Shown here one piece after another: positions 48,587 through 56,833 of a stretch of DNA of 64,000 nt. Source of the DNA: Sporosarcina sp. Marseille-Q4063 (GTDB lineage Bacteria > Bacillota > Bacilli > Bacillales_A > Planococcaceae); assembly GCF_018309085.1 (NCBI RefSeq), contig NZ_CP070502.1:2108001-2172000 (forward strand), given 5' to 3'. The notes beneath the pieces are model-generated. The model saw only the letters and a program-made list of their open reading frames with translations, was not told where the DNA came from and ran no database searches. Each line of letters begins with the position of its first letter. Position 1 is the stretch's first letter. The translations under genes and the position numbers were made by a program.

Positions 48587-49192
48587 TTAGAACTGGCTTC
48601 GGTACCAATCCGCTGCGACAGCAACTTCGGAACCCGTTAACGTATGCCCGTTCATCTCCCAGTGTACCGTTGTCTTTGCGCCAGCACCTCTTAAAAGCTC
48701 ATCCAATTCCTCGGATTCCGCAGCGGGACAAATCGGATCATTTTTCCCCGCGGCGATAAACACCGGAACCTCGGATAGATTCGGCATCTGAATCCCGCGT
48801 AACGGAACCATCGGATGATGCAAACTTGCGCCTTTTAACGAATCATCATAATGGAACAATAAACTTGCCGCGATATTGGCACCGTTCGAATAACCGAATG
48901 CTACGATATTCGAGCGATCAAAGCCGTGTTCACTTGCAGCTTTATCTAGAAAGTCATGAAGCTCCTTCGTGCGAAAAATCAAATCTTCCTCATCAAATAC
49001 ACCTTCCGAGAGACGACGGAAAAATCGCGGCATGCCATTTTCCGATACATTCCCACGCACACTCAATACTGAAGCTTCCGGATCAATCATCTCCGCAAGC
49101 GGCAATAAATCCTGTTCTGTCCCGCCTGTACCATGCAATAATAATAAAACTGGTTTCGACGCATCGCTACCTTGTTTAAAAATATGCTTCAA
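48587..49192 (-). CDS. mhqD: Carboxylesterase/hydrolase MhqD
   Basis: The 201-residue alpha/beta hydrolase has LLLHGTGGTEQDLLPLA, the nucleophile elbow GYSNG (Ser near 98), the acid in AGKNDPIC and His in NGHTLT. It is close to B. subtilis MhqD, a member of the MhqR quinone-resistance regulon. TTG start 49192 follows AGGAGGAATGAAAC. An MhqR-like box and promoter lie just upstream. Confidence 0.9.
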   Translation of the reverse strand: MKHIFKQGSDASKPVLLLLHGTGGTEQDLLPLAEMIDPEASVLSVRGNVSENGMPRFFRRLSEGVFDEEDLIFRTKELHDFLDKAASEHGFDRSNIVAFGYSNGANIAASLLFHYDDSLKGASLHHPMVPLRGIQMPNLSEVPVFIAAGKNDPICPAAESEELDELLRGAGAKTTVHWEMNGHTLTGSEVAVAADWYRSQF

Positions 49193-49241
49193 GTTTCATT
49201 CCTCCTTACAATTCTTTTCCCATATAGTTCAAAAAACAAAC

Positions 49242-49288
49242 TATCTCGAATTCAAGGTAATGTTATCAAACCAGATTCACATTGTCAA
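49242..49288 (-). promoter_or_regulatory. mhqD-wrbA promoter with MhqR-like operator
   Basis: Minus-strand TTGACA (49288-49283), 17 bp, TAACAT (49265-49260) form a good promoter. Directly downstream 49242-49259 reads TATCTCGAATTCAAGGTA on the plus strand, close to the B. subtilis MhqR palindrome TATCTCGAATTCGAGATA as I recall it. No mhqR gene is in this window. Confidence 0.8.
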
Positions 49289-49298
49289 AAAGGTTGTT

Positions 49299-50501
49299 TC
49301 ATTCAAAATTGGAAAATCGCCAATATTGCCATGCGATAACCCCGGACATCCAAGCAAGACCCTTGCTCCTGCTTAAATGGATGGTTCGCCATTCGCTTCC
49401 TTCCCCGCGAGCGATATAAATTTCGTGATGAGGTGCTTGATCATGAAAACCTGTCATATCAAACGTGCCGTCGCGCCTGAAAACAGCCCGCACTTCATAA
49501 TCGACAGTTGGCGCGGTAACGAGCGGATTGCCGACAGCATGCGTCAATAGAAAACCGACTTCTCCCGGTTGATGTTCGCTTTTTTCTAACACGATACCAT
49601 CGCTTGAAGCGACTCCGTCTTCACGGACTCTTCCAGAACGGTCATAGGCAATCGTACGACCAATATCTTTCGTAAACGTCATTGATCGGTGATTAGGATA
49701 ATCGAGATTCACATTGACACATGTACGATACTTTTCACTTTCTGGTTGAAAATCTCTGCCGTCGCCTTTAAAAACATGATTTTTCGACAACAAATTTGGA
49801 TTGACAACAAACTCTTCAGTTAAAAATGTAGCATAGCGAAATTTCCAATAATCTACGTTTTTACGATGGTTCCTCTTTAAGACAGGGACTAATAAGAGCC
49901 TCGGCTTCGCAATTAATTTCGATACGGTATAACGCTCCATAGCTGGTTCTGAACTGGCTGAGGCTTGATTAAACCTCTCGAATACATTCGATAGAATCGA
50001 TTTACTTCGGCTCATTCGCTCCTCAGATTTTTCTAGCGGCCGCTTCGAATGAATCCGATATGTATAGGGTTCATCTAACGAGAAGTCGCGGTCAATATAG
50101 CGATTCCCTTTCACCGTCTGCATATAAATGCCGTTCCGATAAATTTCATAGGTGTCGACATCTTTTATTTCCTCCCACGATAAAGCAATTTGCGACTTTG
50201 CGACGATGGTCGTCATCACAAGAAACTGGAGTGGATTTTCAGGATTTCGTTGTTCGGCAAATGCCGAAGTTTGCAGTGCGATGACATCTACAACTACATC
50301 ATCGATAAGTCGTTCGATTGAATAATTGTACATTTTCGCGTGTTTAAAATTACCATCGCAAAACTCCGCGACAGTCCCTTCATAGAGGAGTTCCTCGTCT
50401 CTGTAAACTTGATAAATTCCACCGACATCCTTCCAAGTGAAGGAGATTAAGTCATGCTTATGTGTTACGGTTTCTACTTCGAAAAGGATATTATTGTCCA
50501 T
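49299..50501 (-). CDS. Fibronectin-type-III-like / DUF3238-like protein, unknown
   Basis: The 400-residue protein shows two beta-rich repeats that look like fibronectin III modules (about 10-80 and 90-155, each with a W-x-x-x-x-YEIYR-like pattern), then a domain of about 200 residues that resembles DUF3238 (from about 200, with DYPNHRSMTFTKDIGRTIAY). No signal peptide is seen. ATG 50501 lies right after the thiE terminator; GTG 50513 is inside that stem. Function unknown. Confidence 0.75.
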   Translation of the reverse strand: MDNNILFEVETVTHKHDLISFTWKDVGGIYQVYRDEELLYEGTVAEFCDGNFKHAKMYNYSIERLIDDVVVDVIALQTSAFAEQRNPENPLQFLVMTTIVAKSQIALSWEEIKDVDTYEIYRNGIYMQTVKGNRYIDRDFSLDEPYTYRIHSKRPLEKSEERMSRSKSILSNVFERFNQASASSEPAMERYTVSKLIAKPRLLLVPVLKRNHRKNVDYWKFRYATFLTEEFVVNPNLLSKNHVFKGDGRDFQPESEKYRTCVNVNLDYPNHRSMTFTKDIGRTIAYDRSGRVREDGVASSDGIVLEKSEHQPGEVGFLLTHAVGNPLVTAPTVDYEVRAVFRRDGTFDMTGFHDQAPHHEIYIARGEGSEWRTIHLSRSKGLAWMSGVIAWQYWRFSNFE

Positions 50502-50502
50502 A

Positions 50503-50541
50503 CAAAAAGCCACACTCCCTCTTAAAGGAAGTGTGGCGTAT
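50503..50541 (-). terminator. Terminator of thiD-thiE, touching the next gene start
   Basis: GCCACACTTCC and GGGAGTGTGGC pair on the minus strand, followed by TTTTTG and at once by the ATG of the next gene. The only ribosome-site-like sequence, GAGGGAG, is in the stem. Confidence 0.88.
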
Positions 50542-50566
50542 TTTAAAGTTTGCTATACGTCTTTAC

Positions 50567-51226
50567 TTACATTTCAACGCCGGTCAACGCAAGCGTGATG
50601 CGACCTTTGATATTTCGTGTCGTTTCTTCTATATTTTCACCATTTGTAATTGCTGAAATGATCGCGACTCCCGATGCGCCGGCATGTATGACCTTGCTCG
50701 CTTTTCCCTCAGTGATCCCACCGATTCCCACGAGGCACAAGCCGGGAAGATGCGAGACGATCTCCTCGACAAGTTCCGTCCCTACTGCGGGTCCGGCATC
50801 CTCTTTAGAATCAGTGTCAAATAATGGACCGACGCCGACGTAATTCGCTCCTGCGTCTGATGCGGCTAATGCTTCATTTACCGAATTTGTTGAAACGCCG
50901 AGAATTTTGTCCTTGCCGATTTTCGAACGCACTTCTGAAACGACACCGTCATCTTGCCCGATATGAACGCCGTCTGCGCCGATTTCAAGCGCTAAATTAA
51001 CATCGTCATTAACAATGAATGGCACCTTGTATTCTTCGCATAGCGCTTTACATTGTTCCGCAAGTTCTTTTAATTCGGCACCGACGCGCGCGCCTTCCCC
51101 TTTTTCTCGGAGTTGGAAAGCGGTGATACCGCCTTTTAACGCCCCTTCAAGTACTGCAAGCGGATCTCTTTCGCCTATGTTTGGTGTCCCCATTACAAAG
51201 TATAATTGTAGTTTGCTTTTATCCAA
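50567..51226 (-). CDS. thiE: Thiamine-phosphate synthase
   Basis: Joins HMP-PP and thiazole phosphate into thiamine phosphate. The 219-residue TIM barrel has FQLREKG, NDDVNLALEIGADGVHIGQDD, the GVS-type loop and GVGPLFDTDSKEDAGPAVG. I use TTG 51226 with AAGGGG nine bases before; TTG 51235 abuts that site. It overlaps thiD by eight bases and is in the TPP-riboswitch unit. Confidence 0.95.
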   Translation of the reverse strand: MDKSKLQLYFVMGTPNIGERDPLAVLEGALKGGITAFQLREKGEGARVGAELKELAEQCKALCEEYKVPFIVNDDVNLALEIGADGVHIGQDDGVVSEVRSKIGKDKILGVSTNSVNEALAASDAGANYVGVGPLFDTDSKEDAGPAVGTELVEEIVSHLPGLCLVGIGGITEGKASKVIHAGASGVAIISAITNGENIEETTRNIKGRITLALTGVEM

Positions 51227-52055
51227 TGATCGCAACCCCTTCTATAAGTTTCTCGTTTTTGATCCGATGGCCATACGCCCAATGATTTGTTGGCCCATGA
51301 CCTCCGCCGATAGTTAGACCATCTTCAATTGCCGCATGGATAAAATGCTTTGCGGAAACGACCGCATCTTCTAGTTTTTCCCCATTCGCTAGAAACGCCG
51401 ACAACGCGGCTGCGTAGGTGCATCCTGTTCCATGTGTGTCTTTAGTGTTTACCCAAGATGAGCGAACTGAAAACTTTGTGCCTACTTTCGACATAAACAC
51501 ATCTTCAGCAAAGGCTGCATCCTGACGATGGCCGCCCTTGATGACAACAGCCTTCGCGCCTAAGGCTAGTATATGCCCCGCTGCCGCTTCTATGTCTTTA
51601 TCCGTTTTGATGGTCAATCCCGTTAAAACTTCAGCTTCCGGGATATTCGGTGTGACAACAGCCGCTAACGGTAGAAGGACAGACTTCAATGCCTCTACTG
51701 CCTCATCGTGGAGTAAGGAGGCCCCCCCTTTGGCAATCATGACTGGATCGACAACAAGGGGTATTCCAGTATCCCGTATCGAATCGGCAACTGCATGAAT
51801 AATTTCAGCCGAAAATAACATGCCCGTTTTGATAGCTTTCACTGTAAAATCTTCTGTAACTGCTTTTATTTGCGCGGAAATAATCTTTGGTTCCATTGCT
51901 TGAATTGCTGTCACGCCGTGTGTGTTTTGCGCCGTGACCGCTGTTATTGCTGATGTGCCAAATACGCCGAGTTCTTGAAAAGTCTTGAGGTCCGCTTGAA
52001 TTCCAGCGCCACCGCCACTATCCGAACCCGCTATTGTCATTGCTACATTCACCAT
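51219..52055 (-). CDS. thiD: Hydroxymethylpyrimidine (phosphate) kinase
   Basis: Phosphorylates HMP and HMP-P in thiamine synthesis. The 278-residue ribokinase-fold protein has TIAGSDSGGGAGIQADLKTF at the start, VDPVMIAKGGASLL, VIKGGHR and DTHGTGCTYAAALSA with the catalytic Asp. The ribosome site before ATG 52055 is weak. First gene after a TPP riboswitch; thiC is not in this window, so HMP may be salvaged. Confidence 0.95.
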   Translation of the reverse strand: MVNVAMTIAGSDSGGGAGIQADLKTFQELGVFGTSAITAVTAQNTHGVTAIQAMEPKIISAQIKAVTEDFTVKAIKTGMLFSAEIIHAVADSIRDTGIPLVVDPVMIAKGGASLLHDEAVEALKSVLLPLAAVVTPNIPEAEVLTGLTIKTDKDIEAAAGHILALGAKAVVIKGGHRQDAAFAEDVFMSKVGTKFSVRSSWVNTKDTHGTGCTYAAALSAFLANGEKLEDAVVSAKHFIHAAIEDGLTIGGGHGPTNHWAYGHRIKNEKLIEGVAIIG

Positions 52056-52081
52056 ATAGAAACACGCCCTTTATTAAGATA

Positions 52082-52232
52082 AAAGCCGCCCCTGAAAACG
52101 ACAGGAAGCGGCAACCATGAAAATAAAAGGCGCGGATGCCCACTTTCCTCCGTCGGTATAATCCGAATCAGGTTCCAAGGGTCCGCGCATACTCGCACGT
52201 CTCAGCCTATAAAAGGCACCCCTAGTGGTTAT
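52082..52232 (-). promoter_or_regulatory. TPP riboswitch with terminator, thiD-thiE
   Basis: On the minus strand the THI-box elements follow in order: ACTAGGGGTGCC, GGCTGAGA, ACCCTTGGAACCTGAT, CGGATTATACCGACGGAGGA and AGTGG (about 52231-52143). A GCCGCTTCCTG / CAGGGGCGGC stem with TTTTATC (52112-52082) is the terminator. It should shut off thiDE when TPP is high. Confidence 0.95.
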
Positions 52233-52353
52233 CAAACTATTCAGCTTTGACTCAACTATAACACACTTAAACGGAAATCTGAAATGGACATCGTGAAATG
52301 TTTTCGACTTTTCGGTGAAATATTGGTGTTGGCGGGTTTTATATAACTACTTA

Positions 52354-52827
52354 CTAATCCATCACAAAGACTTTGCCAGTATCGGGAATAACCATTATTG
52401 AAATTTTTTCTGACATTGAATTTACCCCTTCAAAAAAGTAAGCCCAGTTAGTTTCAAAAGGATTCCATTCATTGTCTGGCAGGAGCGGAACGTTATACGT
52501 TTCTTCAATCGTAATATCATGATTGTTAAGCACCTTTTCCTTCGCTTGATTAAATGTCAATTCTGGTAAAGAAAAATATACGCACAACAGAAATATAAAA
52601 ACATAAGTAATGTACCCCAAAATCCGCCTTTTAGCCGAAACAGTTTTTCTAGTGTCTATATTATGTTTAGAAACAATAACGTAAGATACCAAGAATGAAA
52701 TTAGCACACCAAAAGGCATGACATTGTTGTAAACTTGCCAATTAACTAATTCGAGTATTATATAAATAATTAGTGAAATGATGAGTCCAGGCATGTAATC
52801 CTTCAATAAATCTCCCCTATTCAACAT
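52354..52827 (-). CDS. Small membrane protein, unknown
   Basis: The 157-residue protein has three predicted transmembrane helices (about 13-30, 36-52, 70-87), then a 70-residue tail probably outside the cell (ELTFNQAKEKVLNNHDITIEE resembles short PepSY-like folds, weakly). It is alone between two riboswitches. The ATG at 52827 is preceded by a modest GGGGAGATT site. Confidence 0.7.
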   Translation of the reverse strand: MLNRGDLLKDYMPGLIISLIIYIILELVNWQVYNNVMPFGVLISFLVSYVIVSKHNIDTRKTVSAKRRILGYITYVFIFLLCVYFSLPELTFNQAKEKVLNNHDITIEETYNVPLLPDNEWNPFETNWAYFFEGVNSMSEKISIMVIPDTGKVFVMD

Positions 52828-52928
52828 TGATTATGAAATATATCTTCTGGTATTCGACCTCTAAATTTAAAAACCCTTTTTCACTTTTCGTATTTCTATG
52901 GTATAGTGAAAACAAATTGAATGATTTT

Positions 52929-53090
52929 GCCACTAGGGGTGTCCTTTACAAGGACTGAGATGCATATGGATATGCGGACTCTTATTACCTGATCTGGTTC
53001 ATACCAGCGGAGGGAAGTGGGACTGCGTATTTTCACGAACTTAATTCAAAACCGCAGGCCGCTTCCCGACTATCAGGGAGCGGCTTTTTC
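52929..53090 (+). promoter_or_regulatory. TPP riboswitch with terminator, thiM-thiW
   Basis: CCACTAGGGGTGTCC, GACTGAGATG, ACCTGATCTGGTTCATACCA, GCGGAGGGAAGTGG (52929-53025) match the THI box. The GCCGCTTCCC / GGGAGCGGC stem with CTTTTTC (53058-53090) is the terminator. A candidate promoter TTCACT-16-TATAGT is at 52880-52907. Confidence 0.95.
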
Positions 53091-53123
53091 ATTTTTAAAA
53101 ATGAGTGAAGGCGGGAACAGTTT

Positions 53124-53894
53124 ATGAATCAAACCGAAAACCTCTTAACAAAACTACGTGCAGAGCAACCACTTATTCATTGCATCACGAATATCGTAGT
53201 CGCGAATTTCCAAGCAAACGGCTTACTAGCACTCGGCGCATCACCGGTGATGGCGGATGCAATCGAAGAAGCTGCGGAAATTGCGGCAGTGTCGTCTGCG
53301 ACCGTATTAAATATCGGAACGTTAAAACGAGATACCGTTGAAGCCATCATTTTGGCTGGAAAAAGCGCTGTAAAACATGGTTCTCCCGTTGTACTTGACC
53401 CAGTTGGCGTAGGGGCTACTTCTTTCAGAAAAGAAAACGTCCAACGAATATTGAACGAAGTGGACGTCACGCTTATTCGTTGTAATGCAGGAGAACTTGC
53501 GGCGATCGCGGGGGTCGATTGGCAGGCAAAAGGAGTCGATGCGGGTGATGGCGATGCCGATATCGAAGAAATTGCAAAAGAGGTTGCGCGTAAACATAAT
53601 TGCCTTGTTGCCGTTTCCGGAACTATCGATATAGTGACTGATGGCCATGAAATCATGAAAATAACAGGCGGACACCCGCTTATGACGCGCGTCACTGGCG
53701 TTGGATGCTTATTAAGCAGTGTCGTCGGAGCCTTTTTAGCAGTTGCCCATGAAAATCAAATGGAAGCCGCCGCTACTGCACTAACTTTTTATAAATGCGC
53801 TGGTGAAAAAGCCGCAAAACTTGCCGTTGGACCTGGCGATTTCGCCGTCCACTTCTTGAACGCGCTTTATTCAGAGGAGGCGTTTGAAGAATGA
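53124..53894 (+). CDS. thiM: Hydroxyethylthiazole kinase
   Basis: Salvage kinase for the thiazole half of thiamine. The 256-residue protein has HCITNIVVANFQANGLLALG, SPVMADA, VVLDPVGVGATSFR, and TGVGCLLSSVVGAFLA with the active-site Cys. It overlaps thiW by four bases. The start at 53124 has a modest AAGGCGGG site. Confidence 0.95.
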   Translation: MNQTENLLTKLRAEQPLIHCITNIVVANFQANGLLALGASPVMADAIEEAAEIAAVSSATVLNIGTLKRDTVEAIILAGKSAVKHGSPVVLDPVGVGATSFRKENVQRILNEVDVTLIRCNAGELAAIAGVDWQAKGVDAGDGDADIEEIAKEVARKHNCLVAVSGTIDIVTDGHEIMKITGGHPLMTRVTGVGCLLSSVVGAFLAVAHENQMEAAATALTFYKCAGEKAAKLAVGPGDFAVHFLNALYSEEAFEE

Positions 53895-54388
53895 GTACAA
53901 GAAAACTAGCGATTATGACGATGTTTGTGGCGATAGCTGTCGCTGGATCAGCTTTTGTTTCATTCCCCGCGGGTATCGCGCGCGCTTACCCAATTCAACA
54001 CGCAGTCAATGTGCTGGCGGCGATTATGCTTGGACCGATTCCTGCGCTTACGATTGCATTTGTGACGGGACTCGTTCGCTTGTTAACCGGGACAGGATCG
54101 CTTCTTGCATTTCCGGGCGGCATGATTGGCGCTTACCTGGCGGGCGTGATGTATAAACGATTTGGAAAGACCGCGTTTGCCGCGATTGGCGAAGTAATCG
54201 GGACTGGCTTCATCGCCCCGTTGTTTGCAGTTCCGTATGCGAAAATCTTGATGGGCACAACGGTAACGACTTTTTTCTTTGTACCGCCGTTTCTCATTTC
54301 CAGCTTTAGTGGAGCGGCATTAGGTTTACTTCTAGCTGCACGATTACAACATACAACAGTCGGGAAAAAACTTGGAACATTAGAGTGA
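53891..54388 (+). CDS. thiW: Thiazole ECF transporter S component ThiW
   Basis: Predicted to import hydroxyethylthiazole, the ThiM substrate, through a shared energy-coupling factor. The 165-residue protein has about five transmembrane helices and the ThiW features FVSFPAGIARAYPIQHAVN and LLAFPGGMIGAYLAG. ATG overlaps the thiM stop. The pair thiM-thiW under a TPP switch is a known salvage arrangement. Confidence 0.93.
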   Translation: MSTRKLAIMTMFVAIAVAGSAFVSFPAGIARAYPIQHAVNVLAAIMLGPIPALTIAFVTGLVRLLTGTGSLLAFPGGMIGAYLAGVMYKRFGKTAFAAIGEVIGTGFIAPLFAVPYAKILMGTTVTTFFFVPPFLISSFSGAALGLLLAARLQHTTVGKKLGTLE

Positions 54389-54393
54389 ACCCA

Positions 54394-54440
54394 AAAAGCC
54401 GCCCTGGCAATTGCTAAGGCGGCCATTGGTATTTTATTTT
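54394..54440. terminator. Terminator between thiW and the phosphatase gene
   Basis: GCCGCC and GGCGGC pair around CTGGCAATTGCTAA; T-rich runs follow on both strands (TATTTTATTTT and TTTTTGGG), so it can serve both converging genes. Confidence 0.7.
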
Positions 54441-54478
54441 CCTATTAGTACTTCGTCCCAATCGACATTTACAAATTT

Positions 54479-55027
54479 TTATGCCGCGCAATCATCCCAA
54501 ATCCGTTCTACAGAAACATCTTCAGCATGGAATTTTATACGATAGACATCGGGATTTGTGAGATTCGACCATTCTTCAAAACCAAACCGCTTATCAAAAC
54601 ACCTCAATAATAATGTCATCAGATTTCCATGTGTCACAATGACCGTGTGCGAATCATCTTTCAATTCTTTCACAACTTTATAGGCGCGCGTCATCGCTTC
54701 TATCGACGACTCGCCGCCTTTATATTTTAAATGGACATCCGAAAAACTATCCTCTAATTTTCCCATCCAATCTACTTCATTTTGCGAACTAAGCACGCGC
54801 TCAGTCAAATCGCTATTTTGCTCAATATACAATCCTTTTGATTCGGCAAGTGGTAATACCGTGCACCTTGCACGTACGAAAGGACTTGATATGATTCGAT
54901 CTATTTGAATTTCATCAAAACATGATAACAGTTTCTCTGCTTGCACCTTACCTTCTGGCGTCAATTTCGCATGCGGCGACTGCCCCTCAGCCTCGCAGTG
55001 ACGCACGAGATATAATACTTTTTCCAT
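54479..55027 (-). CDS. Histidine phosphatase family protein
   Basis: The 182-residue protein of the phosphoglycerate-mutase-like branch has LVRHCEAEGQ (catalytic His in RH, though the usual RHGE reads RHCE), SSPFVRARCT and VTHGNLM with the second His. Substrate unknown. ATG 55027 has GGGGTG upstream; GTG 55036 is also in frame. Confidence 0.88.
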   Translation of the reverse strand: MEKVLYLVRHCEAEGQSPHAKLTPEGKVQAEKLLSCFDEIQIDRIISSPFVRARCTVLPLAESKGLYIEQNSDLTERVLSSQNEVDWMGKLEDSFSDVHLKYKGGESSIEAMTRAYKVVKELKDDSHTVIVTHGNLMTLLLRCFDKRFGFEEWSNLTNPDVYRIKFHAEDVSVERIWDDCAA

Positions 55028-55096
55028 AATTAACACCCCACTCTACTTTCCCCCGGAAACCATTAACGGAAACATTTAATACTTTATTCATTCAAA

Positions 55097-55133
55097 TAAA
55101 AAACAACGCCAATATTTCAGGACGCTGTTTTTA
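55097..55133 (-). terminator. Terminator of the P1 peptidase gene
   Basis: AACAGCG and CGTTGTT pair on the minus strand around TCCTGAAATATTGG and are followed by TTTTTTATTTG. Confidence 0.7.
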
Positions 55134-55135
55134 TA

Positions 55136-56197
55136 TTAAGTAAACGGATAGGCATGAACAATATTCCCCATACGCCCCGTTGTAGTTACTGCTTGCGACA
55201 AAGAATTCAATATCGCTTCTTCAGTAACTTCAGCGGCAGCAAGGAAAAGATCATTCATAATCGCCTGATCTTCTCTTAAATGCAAACTGCTTTCGACACT
55301 TTCCGAGGAAGAATGCTTTATTTTCTGAGCTGTCGAAAAAGCAATGACGATGTCTCCGCTTCCATTACTAAAATGACTGCCAGTCCTGCCGAGCCCGATT
55401 CCGCATCTTTTCGCGATTCTTCGCAACTGCCTGCTATCCACCGGCGCATCTGTAGCCAGTACAATCATGATAGATCCATCCGCTGATTTGGGATAGGCTG
55501 GAACTTCTTGTTGATTAGCCAATTTATACTTTTCAATCTGAAAATCTTCTTTCTCACCGAAATTACTGAGAACGAGACAACCAACTGTGTAGGTTTTTCC
55601 TGATGACTCATCTTTAACAGTTCTCGAAGAAGTACCGATACCACCTTTATAACCGAAGCAAATCATCCCTTTTCCAGCGCCAACCGCCCCTTCCAATGAA
55701 GAATTGTGCGTCGCTCCTTTAATGGCAGCTATCGCATCACTTGGTTTTACCGGAAGCGTCCGAATCGAATTCAATCGGCTGTCATTGCATTCCCCGACGA
55801 CTATATTAATCGTTCCAGTCGTGTCACCAATTTCCGGGGTTTCTTCCAACATATATTGAAGCGTCCCTTGAGTCACCGAAGGTACTCCAAATGTATTTGT
55901 TAACATAATCGGCGATTCAATAAGACCTAATTCTTCTATTTGAACAAGCCCCGTTGTTTTTCCAAAACCATTCAGAATATAAGTCGCGCCGACTACTTTA
56001 TTTTCAAATAAATTATCTCCGTGCGGCAAAATGGCTGTCACGCCCGTCGCAGCATATTCATTCCCGTTCAACGGTTTATCAATCGTGACATGCCCGACCT
56101 TTACACCTTCTACATCCGTAATACAGTTTTTCATTCCAACAGATAGCCGCCCAATCGTTATTCCTCGGTTTCGAACTTTCTTCGGTTCATTCATCAT
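55136..56197 (-). CDS. P1-family (DmpA-type) aminopeptidase
   Basis: The 353-residue protein belongs to the autoprocessing L-aminopeptidase/D-esterase family: NCITDVEGVKVGHVTI at the start, AVGAGKGMICFGYKGGIGTSSR, where self-cleavage and the nucleophilic Ser are expected (near residue 205), and the RTGSHFSNGSGDIVIAFST block. It releases N-terminal residues from short peptides; specificity is unknown. It has its own ribosome site and terminator. Confidence 0.9.
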   Translation of the reverse strand: MMNEPKKVRNRGITIGRLSVGMKNCITDVEGVKVGHVTIDKPLNGNEYAATGVTAILPHGDNLFENKVVGATYILNGFGKTTGLVQIEELGLIESPIMLTNTFGVPSVTQGTLQYMLEETPEIGDTTGTINIVVGECNDSRLNSIRTLPVKPSDAIAAIKGATHNSSLEGAVGAGKGMICFGYKGGIGTSSRTVKDESSGKTYTVGCLVLSNFGEKEDFQIEKYKLANQQEVPAYPKSADGSIMIVLATDAPVDSRQLRRIAKRCGIGLGRTGSHFSNGSGDIVIAFSTAQKIKHSSSESVESSLHLREDQAIMNDLFLAAAEVTEEAILNSLSQAVTTTGRMGNIVHAYPFT

Positions 56198-56244
56198 TAT
56201 CCACTCCGATTAACTGTGTTTTGTCAATTATACCAATAACAAAC

Positions 56245-56280
56245 AAAAAAACTCAGCAATATCACTATTGCTGAGTTTTC
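56245..56280 (-). terminator. Terminator of the parM-parR-like operon
   Basis: AACTCAGCAAT and ATTGCTGAGTT pair on the minus strand and are followed by TTTTTTTG. Confidence 0.92.
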
Positions 56281-56291
56281 TCTATTTATAA

Positions 56292-56822
56292 TCACTTATT
56301 CATCTGCGCAAGAAAATCGGCCAGTGGATCGATTTCTTCTTCAACTGCTATTGGCTCGCTCTTTGTAACCTGGGTCCAGTCAAAGTTATCTAAATCATCA
56401 TCACCGATATCGTTATAATCATTTGTTTCCGGTTCGACGGTCGCCGCTGTTTCTTCTTGTAGATACAAGGCATCATCCACTTCCAGTGCATTACTGTTAA
56501 TCGATGCAAAAAGAGCTGCCGTACGATTCGGATCTGACAAGAGCTGATAAACAATGCTTCCGAGAAGCGCTTCGGAATGTTCGTGCTTTAACCAATCACG
56601 TTGCGCTTTTGATAACCCTTTTGGCAACGGAATGACGATGGCTTCTCGGTGTTTCAACAGAGAATCATTCACACCATCAGTTACAAACTCTGCAATTTTA
56701 CTGGAGAAGTTTCTTCTTTCGACATCTTTCAGCTTCTGCAGTTGTCGTAATGTGTGATCAGATGTATCGGATGGGATACGAAACGTAATGGGTTGACCCC
56801 TTTTTAATCCTTTTTCACTCAC
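56292..56822 (-). CDS. ParR-like ribbon-helix-helix partner of the ParM-like protein
   Basis: The 176-residue protein starts VSEKGLKRGQPITFRIPSD (GTG 56822, seven bases after AGGGTG). Residues 10-55 fit a ribbon-helix-helix fold (ITFRIPSDTSDHTLRQLQKL, then NFSSKIAEFVTDGV), a middle helical part follows, and the last 50 residues are very acidic and end DPLADFLAQMNK. ParR adaptors have the same plan: DNA-binding N-terminus and an acidic tail that contacts the filament. It starts 11 bp after the ParM-like gene. The call rests on this plan and the context. Confidence 0.8.
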   Translation of the reverse strand: MSEKGLKRGQPITFRIPSDTSDHTLRQLQKLKDVERRNFSSKIAEFVTDGVNDSLLKHREAIVIPLPKGLSKAQRDWLKHEHSEALLGSIVYQLLSDPNRTAALFASINSNALEVDDALYLQEETAATVEPETNDYNDIGDDDLDNFDWTQVTKSEPIAVEEEIDPLADFLAQMNK

Positions 56823-56833
56823 GCACAATCACC

